The notes under the pieces are model-generated. The model searched no databases. It saw nothing but the letters and a program-made list of their open reading frames with translations, and was not told the origin of the DNA. Made by a program: the position numbers and the translations under genes. 64,000 nucleotides of DNA from Raphanus sativus. Its lineage: Eukaryota > Streptophyta > Magnoliopsida > Brassicales > Brassicaceae. This document shows positions 10,337 to 23,077 of the stretch, one piece after another; positions within the stretch are counted from its first letter, which is position 1; each line of letters starts with the position of its first letter. The DNA lies in NCBI RefSeq assembly GCF_000801105.2, contig NC_079519.1, positions 33,579,288-33,643,287 of the forward strand, written 5' to 3'.

Positions 10337-13300
10337 TCACTTTCTTTTTCTCACGTGGCCCTGCTTGAGAAACAATCCAAATGCCACAAAGAAAAGAATA
10401 CGAGCAAGTAACGCCCAACAGAAACCTGAGAAGCTCAAGTAATACTGAGGAGCAAAGACAATCACACTCAAACTCAATATTGCAAAGACGATCACGCAGG
10501 AGAATGCCAGAAAGATATAACCAAAGAAATCTTCAACCCAACTTGAAGATGTTATGTCCTGATTTGTTTCAACATTGGTTCCGTATTCACCAGACTTAAC
10601 CTGCAACTCATCAGATGCATAGACCAAACTAAAGCCACATTTCATGACCTCGTAACCTTCTAACTTTTTTGTGCCATCTGTCACTTGAAATTCAAACGAC
10701 GCATCTGTGTGCCTACAGCCCTCCTCATTGTTGTTGTCTTGGCAAATTTTTCTGACATCCAATTTACTGGCATAGCCCAGAAAAACATGAGAAGACTCAA
10801 TCGTGTTACCTTTTTCAATCCAACCTCCAACAGTGCAACTGAAGCGGATACGGGATCCATTTTTACTTTTGAACTCACAATTACATTTCACAGAAAGACG
10901 GTTCCCTTGGTGTTCGTGGCCAGGAAATAGAACCACAGCACATAGAGCTATTCCTGTAAACCTGCTGTCACACCAGTGTGGAGGCAGCTTTGGTTCTAAC
11001 AAATATCCAGAGGCTCGGTGACTGAACCATGCTGGTACTTCCCATCCAGGAAAGCATGTTCCAACAGAATCTTCCAAAGTAAAACCCTGAAAAAAATACA
11101 AGGAGAAAAATAAGAAACCACGGATACCACCAAGAACAAGTAAAAAATTGTAGAAGCAACTGACCCCATCGTATCGACTTCGTGCGTCTAGTATCAACTG
11201 GCTTTTCCACTGTGTATAAGATATGATAGAATCTGTTGCATCTTGATCCAGCTTGTTGCAGTTGGAAAAATTGAAGGTGGCATGGATCTGCTCGGTCAGA
11301 ATTTGAATGCCAAGGGGATTTGCAACTCTTTCCAGTGAATCACAGCCATGAGCATTGAAATACTCGAGTCTTGGCGGAAGCATGGGAACAGATCTAAGCT
11401 TCTTGCATTGCTTCACGTCAAGCCATCTCAGATTGTAAAGATGCCCAATGTCATTATGCAAGTTGACAAAGCCATGTCCACTCAAACATAGACGTCGCAG
11501 TGAGGATACTCTGTTAACACTTTGTGGCCATTCGCTAGGGCTGCAGTATGAGCCGAAATGTTGGAAAGACATATCTATGTAAGCATGGTCTTGGGATCCA
11601 ATGAAACACGATATGTTTGGCATCTCATTTACTTCTGTCCCGTCAAAGAGTAAAGTCTGTACATGTTTCATGCTATACCTGATATCTGGAAGATTCTTAA
11701 GTCTTGAACAACCAGAGAGTACCAACTCTTCAAGCAATTTTAACTTGCCAAGACAATTGGGAAGACACTCCAACATTTTGCAGTTCTTCAAATTCAATAA
11801 GACAAGTCTTTCGAGTTTCTGGATGGCTAGAGGAAGTCCCTTGATGATAGTCCCATCTAAATGTAGAACTTCTAGACTTTCGGAAATTACCTGAAATTCC
11901 TTGAGGTTTGAACAATCACTGAGAATAAGTGTTTTTAAGGCGGTCAAATTCATCTGTGGAAGAGACCTAAGACGAGTGCATCCTCTCATGTTCAGGTAAA
12001 CGAGAGACTTCATATTTTGCATATCCCTTGGTAACTCATCCAAATTTATGCAGCCTTCCAAATTTAATCTCTGAAGACTTTCAGCCTTTGCCAATCCTGA
12101 CAAGTTAAGCAACTTACTCGAGTGGCTTAGATCTACCCACTTCAACCTTGGTGTGTCCTATAACAATGCATCGAAAAAACACAATCAATAATTAATAAAA
12201 AACTACATCTCCCACTTCTGCCAGTTAAATATACAATTTTTTTTTTACAAAAAGAACTGGTAGATAATAACACACCTTAACATCTATCCAAAGACGTTCA
12301 ACATTGCTGTAAGGCAGCCTAAGTTCAACAAGATTCTCTGGTTTAAAGTCTCTTGGAAGTTCTTCCAATGGAAATTTCAGCCAGTGGAAATATCGGACCT
12401 CTTCCAAGGGGAAGTCAAACCCGTCAGGGAACTGCAGTTTGCAGTCAGTTTCGCTTTTCCCAGGACAACATGTTTCATCTATTTTAAGGTATCGAAGATT
12501 GCGCATATTGATGAAGGTCATACTTTCCATGGCAATGCTTTGCATTACTTCGGACAAGTCCAAGAATATACCTCTCACATTATTATTCTCCGGCTGGTAA
12601 TAAATAAAAAGACAACAAGTTAGCAATCTCAAAATGTCTAAAACCACAATCGAACAAGATAATTTATCCAAAATAGAAGCTTTACACTTCTATAAGGTTG
12701 ATCCTCAACATCGTGATAAAAAAAAAACTAGACTATTCCACTTATTGTTCTCTTTTATTTTATTTTCATATTAGTCAAAAATTCATGATAGATCTGACTT
12801 TTGAATCGAACTTTCTTTTTGCTTCAGGGAAAATATTATTGTCTCATTTAAAAGAAGAATAACCTTACCAAACTTTTCATTTCCCTCAACTTGTCGAGTA
12901 TATCTGTGTACTTCAACAGCCTAAGCCGCCCGGAGGAACCAAGTTCCTTAGAAACCATGTAGACTTGATCATTCATCTCTACCCGGCCGTCACAGATGGT
13001 AATCAAGAACTTCTCAGCAAGATCTCTTACTTCACTCACAGAGTCGGGATTTTCAGAATCAAATAGAGTCCTAATAAAATACTCATCCTCTGATCTGAAA
13101 AAACACGCCAAGTCAAACAAAACGTCTTTCTGCCGCTCATTAAGTTGATCAATGAGTAATCTCAAGACATTGTTGATCTTCGTATTGGACTCTTCTGAAG
13201 GTGTGATGTGATGTCTAGAGCTCATTTCTCCTCTTTTATTTTCTGAAAGGTCGGATCCTTTGCTCCCAAAGCCGTGTCCGTATAATTGAAGCCTAAGCCT

Positions 13301-16222
13301 CCTTGTAGCATAATTAATCCTCTTTGGAATTACCAGAGTCTTTGCATCCCAACATATATTCTCCCTTTCATCGGTTGCATATACCAAATTAAAGCCACAC
13401 TGAAGCACCTGACAGCCTACTACATTCTCTGTACCATCTGTCACTTGAAACTCAAAGAAGCTTTTAGTACAAAAGCATCCCTCTTCATCATACCCACCAT
13501 GTTTGTTGATATCCAACCTACTGGTATAGCCAATAAAGACATGAGATGACTCCATTTCACTTTGTTTGTTACTTATTTCGTTCCAACTTCCGACAGTGCA
13601 ACTAAAATGGATACTAGACCCGTCGTCCTTCTTGAACTCAAAATTACAATTTACCAAAACACGCTTCCTCTGCTCAAGGTAGGCAGGAAATAAAATAACA
13701 GCACATAGAGCTATCCCAGTAAACCTGCTGTCCCACCACTGTGGAGAAAGCTGTGGTTCCAATACTGATCCAGAGCCTCGATGACTAAACCATTCCGGTA
13801 CTTCCCCTCCAGGAAAGCAAGTTCGAGTCAAAGCTTCCGAGGAAAAACCCTGATAAAATAAATAAAAATTATTAAAGTTAGCTCAAAAAAAAAAAGCAAA
13901 AGCTAATAGATGCTTCTCAGAAGAGTGGAATTTCGGTATAGAGGAGAAGAAATACCTCATTGTATCGACTTTGTGCACTTAGCATTAACTGGCTTCTCCG
14001 CCTAGAATAGGATATGATATTATCTTTTGCTTCGTGTGTCAGTTTGTAACAGTTAGAAAAATTGAAGACAGCATGTGTCTGCTCCGTCGCAGCTAGAAGG
14101 GCGAGAGGATGTGCAACATTTTCCAGTGAATCACAGCCATGAGCATCAAAGTACTCAAGTCTTGGTGGAAGCATCGGAATAGATCTGAGCTTCTTGCATC
14201 GCTTCACGTCAAGCCATGTCAGATTGTAAAGTTTTCCGATGTCATTTCGCAGGCTGGCGAAATCATTTCCACTCAAACATAGATGTCGCAGTTCGGACAT
14301 ATCTACAGAAGCTCGGCCTTTTGATCCAGTGAAGCACGATATTTTTGGCATCTTTTTCGCTCCTGTCTCATCAAGACGTAAAATTTGAACATGCTTCATG
14401 TTTTGCCTAACAGCTGGAATATTTTTAAGGCGTGAACAGCCTGAGAGTATTAGCTCTTCAAGAACTTTGAGCTGGCCGAGACAGTTGGGAAGATACTCCA
14501 ACTTTTTGCAGTTCTTCATATTGAACAAGACTAGACTGCTGAGGTTACCGATGGATGGAGGGAGTCCCTTGATTGCAGTGCCATCTAAATGTAGAACTTC
14601 TAGACCTTTAGAAATTAATCGAAATTCCTTGAGTTTTGAGCAATTGCTGAGGATGAGAGTTTTCAGAGAGGTTAAATTCATCTCAGGAAGCGACCAAATA
14701 CGTATGCATCCTCTCAGGTTTAGGTAGACGAGAGACTTCATATTTTGCATTTCTCCTGGCAACTCAGCTAAATTCGTGCAGCCTTCTAGATTTAGTCTCT
14801 GAAGACTTTCAGCCTTTGCCAATCCTGACAAGTTGACCAACTTTTTCGAGTGGCGTAGATCCACCCACTTCAGCCATGGTGTATCCTGTGAGAACACATC
14901 AGAATTCAACTCCCCCATCAGAATAACTAAACAACTTACTTAGACATCTGATGAAAAAAAATATTGTAAACGATGTCAGAAGAAGACACACACCTTAGCA
15001 CCTTGCCAAATACGTTCAATCTTGCTGTAAGGCAACCTCAGGTCAACAAGATTCTCTGGTCTGTAGTCTGGAGGTAGTTCCTTCATTGGAAATTTCACCC
15101 AATGAAGATATCGAACCTTTTCCAAGGAGAACTCAAGCCCATCAGGAAAGGATAACTTGTAGACATCTTTACATGGCCGAGGACAACAGGAATCATATAT
15201 TTTGAGATATCGAAGATTGAGCATATTGATGAAGGTGTGTCTGTTTAATACTATTCCCTTTGTTACGTCAGCCATGTCTAGAAAAATGCCTCTCATGCTC
15301 TCCGTATCCTGTTAACAAATTAAAAGACAGAAGTCAGCAAAGCTCAGATGAAGTTCACTTAAAAACTAACAAATATGTAGGATTGTTATAACAACTACGT
15401 CAAGAAAGTCCATTGATATGGGATTTAGGGACTTGATTTCTTTTATTTCCCAAGAAAAACTTTGCATTCTGTAGAAGAATATCATGAAAACATAGCTTTC
15501 ATACTTCTCTAGACTTAATTATTTAGCTGCTCTACATTTATCACCTTTTGATTGACCAGTGCATCAATAATTTCCTGAGTAAACCACAGTCTAATTTTCC
15601 CTCCATTTTCTTCAATCAATGCTTGAGAGCTATAGATCTTGCCGAACATGTACAGTAGATCATGCATCTCCACTCGGTAGCCGGAGATAGAAATTATGCC
15701 CTTATGAGTGAGATCTCTTATTTCATTTTCAGCATCATGGTGTCGTGAGTCTAGTATGCTTCTAACAAAATTATCATCCTCTGATCTGAAAAAACACGCT
15801 ATGTCCAGAAACACGTCTTTCTGCGTGTCTTTCAAATCATAACCGAATCTAAAAATATCTAAAATCATCATGCCGAGGTCGAGGTGTGTCAAATCACCTT
15901 TACTCATTTCCCATAGAGACTCATCTCTCCCATGAAGTTGCTTGCCCAGCAACTTGATAACAAGTGGGTTGCCACCAGCGCAATCCACAATCTCTCTGCA
16001 TAGCTTCATGGAAGTTACAGTGGGATGAAAGACATGATCACCAAATGCATGATAGCTAAAGAGCTGCAAGGCCTCTCCATATTTCAACGGAGGTACCACA
16101 TAGGTATCATGAACGAATTCTTGAATCCATGACTTGTCACAAGATGTAATAACAATCTTGCTTCCCTTCTTAATCCAGCTGAGGTCATCCAGGAGATATT
16201 TTAACTGCATCTTGTCACTCAC
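10337..16222 (-). pseudogene. 3' part of multi-module NLR: NB-ARC (kinase-2 onward)-LRR-C-JID, then winged-helix-LRR-C-JID-transmembrane
   Basis: Downstream of a frameshift at 16222-16230 the frame stays open through eight exons: 15545-16222, 14994-15308, 13956-14885, 12869-13849, 12276-12593, 11165-12157 and 10337-11086 after a 78-nt intron. Together they give about 1654 residues with every join in phase. The order is: NB-ARC from kinase-2 (VLDDVS) through RNBS-B, GLPL-like GNPLVI and VEMHDLL; LRRs; C-JID (FPGGEVPEWFSH). That exon then runs directly into a second ARC2/winged-helix segment (QKDVLFDLACFF, degenerate VEMNDQV), a third LRR block, a third C-JID (FPGWEVPAWFSH) and two hydrophobic C-terminal segments ending VRKRK. 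Module 3 lacks a TIR and P-loop. The long open frames suggest a recent lesion, a sequence error, or independent translation. The TIR and P-loop of module 2 lie upstream on the other side of the frameshift; a well-placed ATG for them is at 17237. Confidence 0.65.
11087..11164 (-). other. 78-nt intron, in frame and stop-free (exitron-like) in the third C-JID junction
   Basis: Bounded by GGG|GTCAGTT and TTTTTTCAG|GGTTTT, matching the introns at the same place in the paralogues. Unlike those, it is a multiple of three with no stop. Retention would insert 26 mostly hydrophobic residues (VSCFYNFLLVLGGIRGFLFF…) between the LRR and the C-JID. Confidence 0.5.
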
Positions 16223-16227
16223 ATCAT

Positions 16228-19200
16228 CTAGAACAACACTTCAAGAAGTGTCTTTCGTAACCAAGCTGGCTCGTAGTTTTCCGACAGCTTATGGATACCC
16301 AAAAGAGGCACGCAACATACAAACTTGCAGTTCCATTTTTCGTGCAGCATCATTGCGAGAGTGGTTTTACCAATGCCGGGCATCCCAATGACTCCAATAA
16401 TTCGAGTTTCGTTGCAATCAAACTCTAACTTCTGCTCTAATTGCTTCATGCGTTGCTCCAGTCCAAAGAGGGGACAGCCGTTAAGAAAATTTTCGTGATA
16501 TTCTCCTTCATCTTTGAACATTTTAGTCGATTCTATTTTCCCTGAAGAAGGTAAGAGCGACGGTTTTTTGCCTTCCAGCAACGAAATGCTGCTAAGGATC
16601 TTCTCGGCGATATGACTGATGAACTCGCTCTCAGAACTACAAGAGAGGGAGAAAAAGAAAAATATACCACTGAGACTCACTCTCTAGTCATGTATGTCCA
16701 AAGACTATAGCAATTTCAGCGAAAAATCTATTTAAACCAATAACAAATTAAAAAAAAAAAAAAATCCAATTACCTATGATCCTTCAGAGAGAAACCGATC
16801 CTTGTCGAAACAGACTCCAAAGCTTCCTTCCACTTAATGATACGGTGGTCTCGATGAATTCCCCACAAATCCCATAGCTTAAGACCAAAATCTCCCTCGA
16901 GTTCTTTCACCTCTGATAACTCCACCTTGTAGAAGATTGGAATGGTTAAGAGCTTGTCTTCATCCATGCGTTCTTTGATCTTCACCAACTCATTTAAACA
17001 CCATGTTGATTCCGTATACCTGCTCGAGAAGACGACTAGCGCAATGTTTGAATCCTCAATGCTCTGGAAAGTTTTTCCAAGATCTTCACTCCTCTTCTCA
17101 TATTTATCTATGAGAACCTTCACACCTCTCGTTGACAAGGCATAAACAAGATGGCTGATGAAGCTGAAACGGACCTCCTCCCCCCAGTAATTTATGAACA
17201 CTTGATGTTGAGACGTTTGTTTGTTGTTGGTCACCATGGTAGAGATTTCGCTAACTTTTCCATGATTGCTTTGTTCCTTTGCTGGGTCAACCGTCTTGTT
17301 ATCGATGCTATTGTCACCGCTTCTTGATTTTAAGTATAAAATTTTTCCACCTCGAACACTCTGAGCTTTCATCGCATTTACATCTGATTTTTCGTCCCTG
17401 AGAATACCATCAGTTTCACACTCTTCACTATGTTTAGTCTCATTTCCTTTAATGCCTTCACAATCCTCAAGGAGTCGTACACCGCATCCTTTTAATTTGA
17501 GTTGAGAGTGATGACTTCTGAGACGAAACCGTATAACCACCTGATAGTAATTCTGTTCAGCAAGTGGAGCATTGTCTTCCTTTATCAAGAAACAGCAATC
17601 AAATATAATCAGATGCCTACCAGAAGTAGTTTTCACAAAGTGTAGTGGCGTATAAGCGGAATCAAAATGGTTTCCTGGTCTATCTGTGAACCGACAAGAT
17701 ACATGGATGTTGAATGAAATATGGCTTTTGAGAAACGATTCTGAATCAACCAAGGTGCAAGCCCTAAATCTGAAGTACTGAGTGGGAGATGGCTGAAGTA
17801 GAGGGACGGCCAAAGAGGTTTCAGTAGTACGGTGAGTGAAATATAAAGGCACCTCCTCACCTGAAAACTCTATGGACTTGAAGAAAACTGATTGCTGCTG
17901 ATATAGAGCTTCCTGATGCAATTTGAAGCAGTTGATCAAATTGAGCTTTACTTTTGGGACATAGTCTGTTCCCATTGCCACTACATTTGGACTACCATGC
18001 CAGCCAGCTTCAGTCAATGCCCCACAGTCTGAAAAGTCTACTGTCTCAAGATGTTTAAGTTTATAAATGTTTCGAGATACGCATTGTAAATTGTGGCATC
18101 GACTCATATGTAGGCAACTGAGACGAGTAAAGATCTCGATCCAACAAGGAACCTCCTCAATGGCTGTCCTGTCTAGATGGAGCTCCGAGATATTGGTTGA
18201 CATATTAGGAAAACTCTTCAACTGAGAGCATCCACTGAGATCGAGGAGATCGAGTGATTCAAGGTTGATTCCCATGGGAAGAATCGCCAGATTTTCGCAG
18301 TCTGTAATGCTCAACTCCTTCAGTTTACTAAGATTCTGAAATGAAGAAGGAAGTTCCACCAAACTTTGGATATTCGATAGTGACAACCCCATCAACGAGG
18401 AAGACGACATGTTCATGACGGGTCCAAGCGGCTGAACCAATTAAAAAAGAAAAAAAAAACAATTTAGTGTTAAATGACATTCCTTTGCTTAGTCATACAT
18501 TCGCAAATTCATTTAACACTCTAAAGGCAAATGAAATAGTTTCGATTGAAAGTATAATCTATCTTATTAAAACAGAAACATTATAACTCTTCTTCTAGGT
18601 GGATTTTTAAATTGGACATCACATTATTATTTTTAGTCTAACCTTTCATTTAAATATTTCCCTAAAGAGTTCAATATCAACCATCTATCATTTAATCCAC
18701 TATAAGATCTATGTCTTACATTATATACATATATTTAAGAAAATATCTATTCTTTCGTTTAAGTATACTAACATTATCATATTTATATTATATCATTAGT
18801 ACAAATATAACAATCCTTCTCTTTTATTATAGTCAAATGAATACAATAAATGTCTCCAATATAAATATTACACGAGTCTGAATTCTTAAAAATAAAAATA
18901 TAAATAGACAGAAATAAAAATAAATATTACACATGTTATTAAAAATACAAATATTATAAGAGTAGATTGACAAAAAAATATTAATATTACACGAATCCTT
19001 AGCCTGTCATTATATAATTTTGACTATCTTGATCCAATTATCTCCTAAACCAATCGATTCAATTAACCAAATAACTTAAGAACATGTTTCCTCCCATCAT
19101 CAAACTATAATTATCTTAAACACAAAACCTCTTTGAATTAAAAAAACAATTATTTGGCATCAAATACTGATGAATCTTTAAATTTTAAATAGCTTGACAC

Positions 19201-22200
19201 AAAACTTTTGAAACTCAATACTAAAGATATCAGAATATATTTTCTGTGATGCTGAAATAATCAAGGTTTGCTTTGAATATACACTAAATAGAATATACTA
19301 ATCGTATACTATTATTTCAATAACAGAAACATCAATTTATACTTTAAAAAATCGGTTGCAGGAAAACCTCTTCACCAAGTTGAGTCTACTAGGCCTAAAA
19401 TCTCGGTTACAATCAAATATTCACAATCAAATTGCCAGATTTGATAAATCATGAATATGGAAAATCCCATTTTCCAAATTTATTCTACTATACCTAAAAT
19501 TTCGGTGTCATGATATTTTGTATTTATTATATGTAATTTAATAGATTAGAGAATATTCATTTTCTCCCACTAAAATGTGTATATAAATATTTGCATTCGC
19601 ATTCATCATTCATTGGACAATTACAAAACATTTAGAAAAAACTCTTAAAAAACACAATATCAAAATCAAATCGTATTGATTAATATTATATTAGTATTTT
19701 TTTCACTGCACAGTTACATCTCTTATACACCAACGAAAAAAACTATTAATACAAAAAACAGTTTTAACATTGTTCTTAAACAACATGTTTTGGACAAACT
19801 CGAAATTATATAAAACCACATTATGTAAAAAAAGACAAACTCCAAATTGTATTAACTATTATAGAATATATTTTTTGTATTAAAACAAAAATAAAATCCG
19901 CGCGATCGCGCGGATCATGATCTAGTTTAAAGGTAAATTAGATGCACTATAATGTATTTATTTAAAAATAAATACCTAAGGCTTTTAAGCTCGAAACTTT
20001 CTCACTAAAATCCCTGACGTAAATCTATTAATATAATGGAATGGTCACTCGACCGATTCCAAATATAATTAGATAAACTACAGAGAAAACAATTCCAAAA
20101 CAAATTAGTGCATGAATGAACGGAATAAATTCCACTCTTTTTTCAGTATTCTATTCCTATCATTCCATTTCTTTTTATTCCATTAGTTCCATTTTAATTT
20201 ACCAGTTAAGCATACGATCAATTTGTTTAATTTTAAAGCTTACGATCAACATTTTTTCGACATAAAAAATATGCTATTACCCACACAGAAAATAGATAAT
20301 ACGTTATAATATTCAAAACGGTTACTACAGTCTACACAAGCAGTTTGTCTCTACAAACTGATGTTTAAGGAAATGCAACCTCGTGACAAAAAAAAAAAAG
20401 ATATGCGACCTAGAGACGGTAACTTTTTTTTATCACTAGTAACTTCTAATAATGGTGGTAGTTAAATAAAAGTTGGGGAAAGTGTTAGACTAAAGTTACA
20501 TACCTGCCCTCCTTCCCACAGTCTATCACTCATCATGTCCTCCATGTAAAGATCAACGCCATCATTTAGACGAAAGTTAGATGGGATTTCTTCAATCGCT
20601 GTCTGGCTTATATCCAAACATGAGATGTTGGTTGAGATATCAGGGAAGTTCCTCAACCGTGAGCATCCCCTAAGATTGAACTGACTCAGAGATTTGAGGT
20701 TGATTCCAGTTGGAAGAGTCACCAAATTTGTGCAGAATGACATCTCCAACTTCTTCAGTTTATTAAGATGCTTAATGGAAGAAGGAAGCTCCACCAAACT
20801 CGAGCAATTGTTGAGACGAAGTGTCTTAAGACTAGTAGCCATAGAGAGATCGGGGATTTCTTTCAGATCTCTAGATCCCCGCAAATCCATAATCTTGAGT
20901 CTTTTAAGTGACTGAAGTATAATTAAGTTAAATGTTAATCAAAAGACATTCCAGTTTAAGGTTAAGTAAGCATTCTCATCTTGATACTTATGAAACTTCA
21001 ACGAAAAACTTACACGAAGTCCTTTCCACAACCTCACCACATTGCTCCTCCGTATTTGGAGCTTAACGAGGCTTTCAGGACAAAAGTTAGAAGGCAAATA
21101 TCTCATTTGGTATCCATTCAACCTCAATACTGTAAGATTAGGGGGGAAATAGTTGAAATAATTTGGTAAATGCCCTCTAACTTCTTTCACCCGCTGGGAA
21201 ATGGTCAGAAAACGGAGATTACGCATCCCTTTGAATGCATTCTCATCTATATGCAATTCATCAGCCTCATCTAGATTTAATGATATGCCTAGTATCTTCT
21301 CAGTGCCCTGAAATCATAGTATCAATAAAACGAGACCAAGGACATTAGTTTATAAGAGCTACAGTTCAGATTTTATCACATGACATGATTTTAATCTTAT
21401 AGAGTGCAACTTATGAAAAGAGGACAAAAAAACTTACACTGTTTTTTTCAAACATATTGCAGATATCCTTCGCATCCACAAGGAACTCCCGTTCTCCAGG
21501 CTCAGTGGATTGTGAACGGACGATCTCTTTGCCCATTTTTTGTAGCAAACGGTGCATATGAACAGTACCCCCTCTTACATCTAAGAGAGATTTGTCACAA
21601 AGATTTCTCAACCCAATATTAACATCCAATTCACTATCTGCTAGTAGCATCTTGATGTCATCGACTTTCTCCCCATTGAAAAGACATGCAATGTGACGAA
21701 ATATTGCTTTTTCTTTGTTATTTAATTCATCGTAGCTGGCTCTTAGTGTGTTCTCAATTTTTCCATTCAAACCATTTCGAAGCCTGGGCAGCATATCCAT
21801 CAATTCCTGTTTGTTCCTACCCCGCAAAGACGAACCCAAAACATTAAGACCCAGAGGAAGACTACCGGAAAGCAATGCTATCTCAGAAGCAAGCTCAGTA
21901 AAACCATCAGGTGGTTTGTTTTGACTGAAAGCAGAACGGCAGAGCATCTCAACAGCGACCTCTTGAGATGGAAAAGGCACCTCGTATATATGATTAACAC
22001 CCAGTGATGTCAAAAGTTGCTTATCCGTTGAGGTTACAATGATTTTGCTTCCGCTTCCAAACCAATGAGTTTGACCCGCCAAGGCATCTCGCACCAGTAG
22101 ATCATCCAAATCATCAATAACGACAAGAGATTTCTTGTTCTTTAGCCTCTTACCGACTGCACCTTGTCCTAACATTGTAGACATAAAAGTTTGTTGCAAA

Positions 22201-23077
22201 TGCAACTTCATGTTGTAGTAGTCCAGGTCGGTTGTACTGTATCTCTCCAGACTCTTCGATACAAAAGCCCTGTCTATGAAAACGCTATTTTCGAATTCAT
22301 CAGAGTATCGGGCAAATACTGCTCTTGCAATGGTAGTCTTGCCAATTCCAGCGGGTCCCCATATTCCAACCTTCCTCACTTTATCCGAATCCAAACACAA
22401 AAGCGACTTCATCCTACTAATATGAGCTTCCATGCCAACAAGGTCATCAAATTCCTTTGATAGACCTAAACCGAGTTTACCTAAAAGATCGTTGACGATT
22501 TTTCCTATCAGTTTTTCTTCACTATCCCTGACAAAAGGAGAAGAATCAATGCACAAGCAAGAAACAACAAGTATAGTGTGCATATATTGGTATAAAATAA
22601 TATGGATTTTCGATAGTTGTACCAGTTCCCAGATTGATAACCAGAGATATTAGCTACATCGGTCAATGCATTCCGCCAAAGCTGTATCTTGTCATCTGCT
22701 TTGTTCTTGCAAGTCTCTTCAAAGAGGACTCCGAACTCTCCAGTCTGATTTCTAGCATGAGAAGGATCCAAACCGTAGAAAATGGGTATCACCATTTGCC
22801 CTAACTCTTCTTTACTCTTCGCAATCTCCACCAACTCGTCTAGACACCAGCTGGAAGAGGCATAGTTTTCTGATAACACAACCACTGCGATCCTTGAACC
22901 ACTAATTGCGTTTTGAAGCTCGGGGGACACGGATCGGCCTCTCTCGACCTCACTGTCTTTGAAAACATTGATCGAATTGCGATCGAGCTCCTTTAGAAAG
23001 TGGCTCAGGAAACGTGTGCGAATATCTTTCCCGCTGAAGCTGGGGAAGACGTCGTATACCCAACTGGAAGAAGCCAT
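16228..23077 (-). CDS. RPS6-like TIR-NBS-LRR fused in frame to a second TIR and P-loop region (1437 aa to the first stop)
   Basis: Six exons join in phase: 22623-23077 (TIR 1; [24 protein letters not shown]), 21438-22527 ([39 protein letters not shown]), 21014-21307, 20504-20911, 16774-18431 (LRRs, [15 protein letters not shown] near residue 939, linker, TIR 2) and 16228-16636. In the fifth exon the RPS6-like C terminus has no stop. After a Ser/Lys-rich linker it continues into a complete second TIR (about residues 1157-1295; [20 protein letters not shown]) of the other lineage. The last exon adds a spacer and P-loop GMPGIGKTT before a TAG at 16228, caused by loss of the segment ahead of kinase-2. 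Intron 4 holds a Helitron. Alternatively two genes exist: an ATG in good context (ACCATGG) at 17237 could start the second, but the first would then have no stop. The family is certain, the fusion is well supported by the open frame, and the transcript is untested. Confidence 0.75.
18558..19925. mobile_element. Non-autonomous Helitron (1368 bp) inside intron 4 of the RPS6-like fusion gene
   Basis: The 5' end is A|TCTATCTTATTAAAACAG, as in Brassicaceae Helitrons. The 3' end has a perfect palindrome CCGCGCGATCGCGCGG (19898-19913), then ATCATGAT and CTAG|T. Insertion is between A (18557) and T (19926), the classic AT target, with no duplication. There is no Rep/helicase coding. Removing it would leave an intron of about 700 bp, close to the 430-bp counterpart in the neighbouring RPS6-like gene. 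Confidence 0.85.

Noticed and set aside
17237..17237. ATG in good context (ACCATGG) as the start of an independent second TNL
   Set aside because: Not excluded, but the upstream RPS6-like frame has no stop before it, so a separate upstream gene would lack its own end. Kept as the alternative to fusion.
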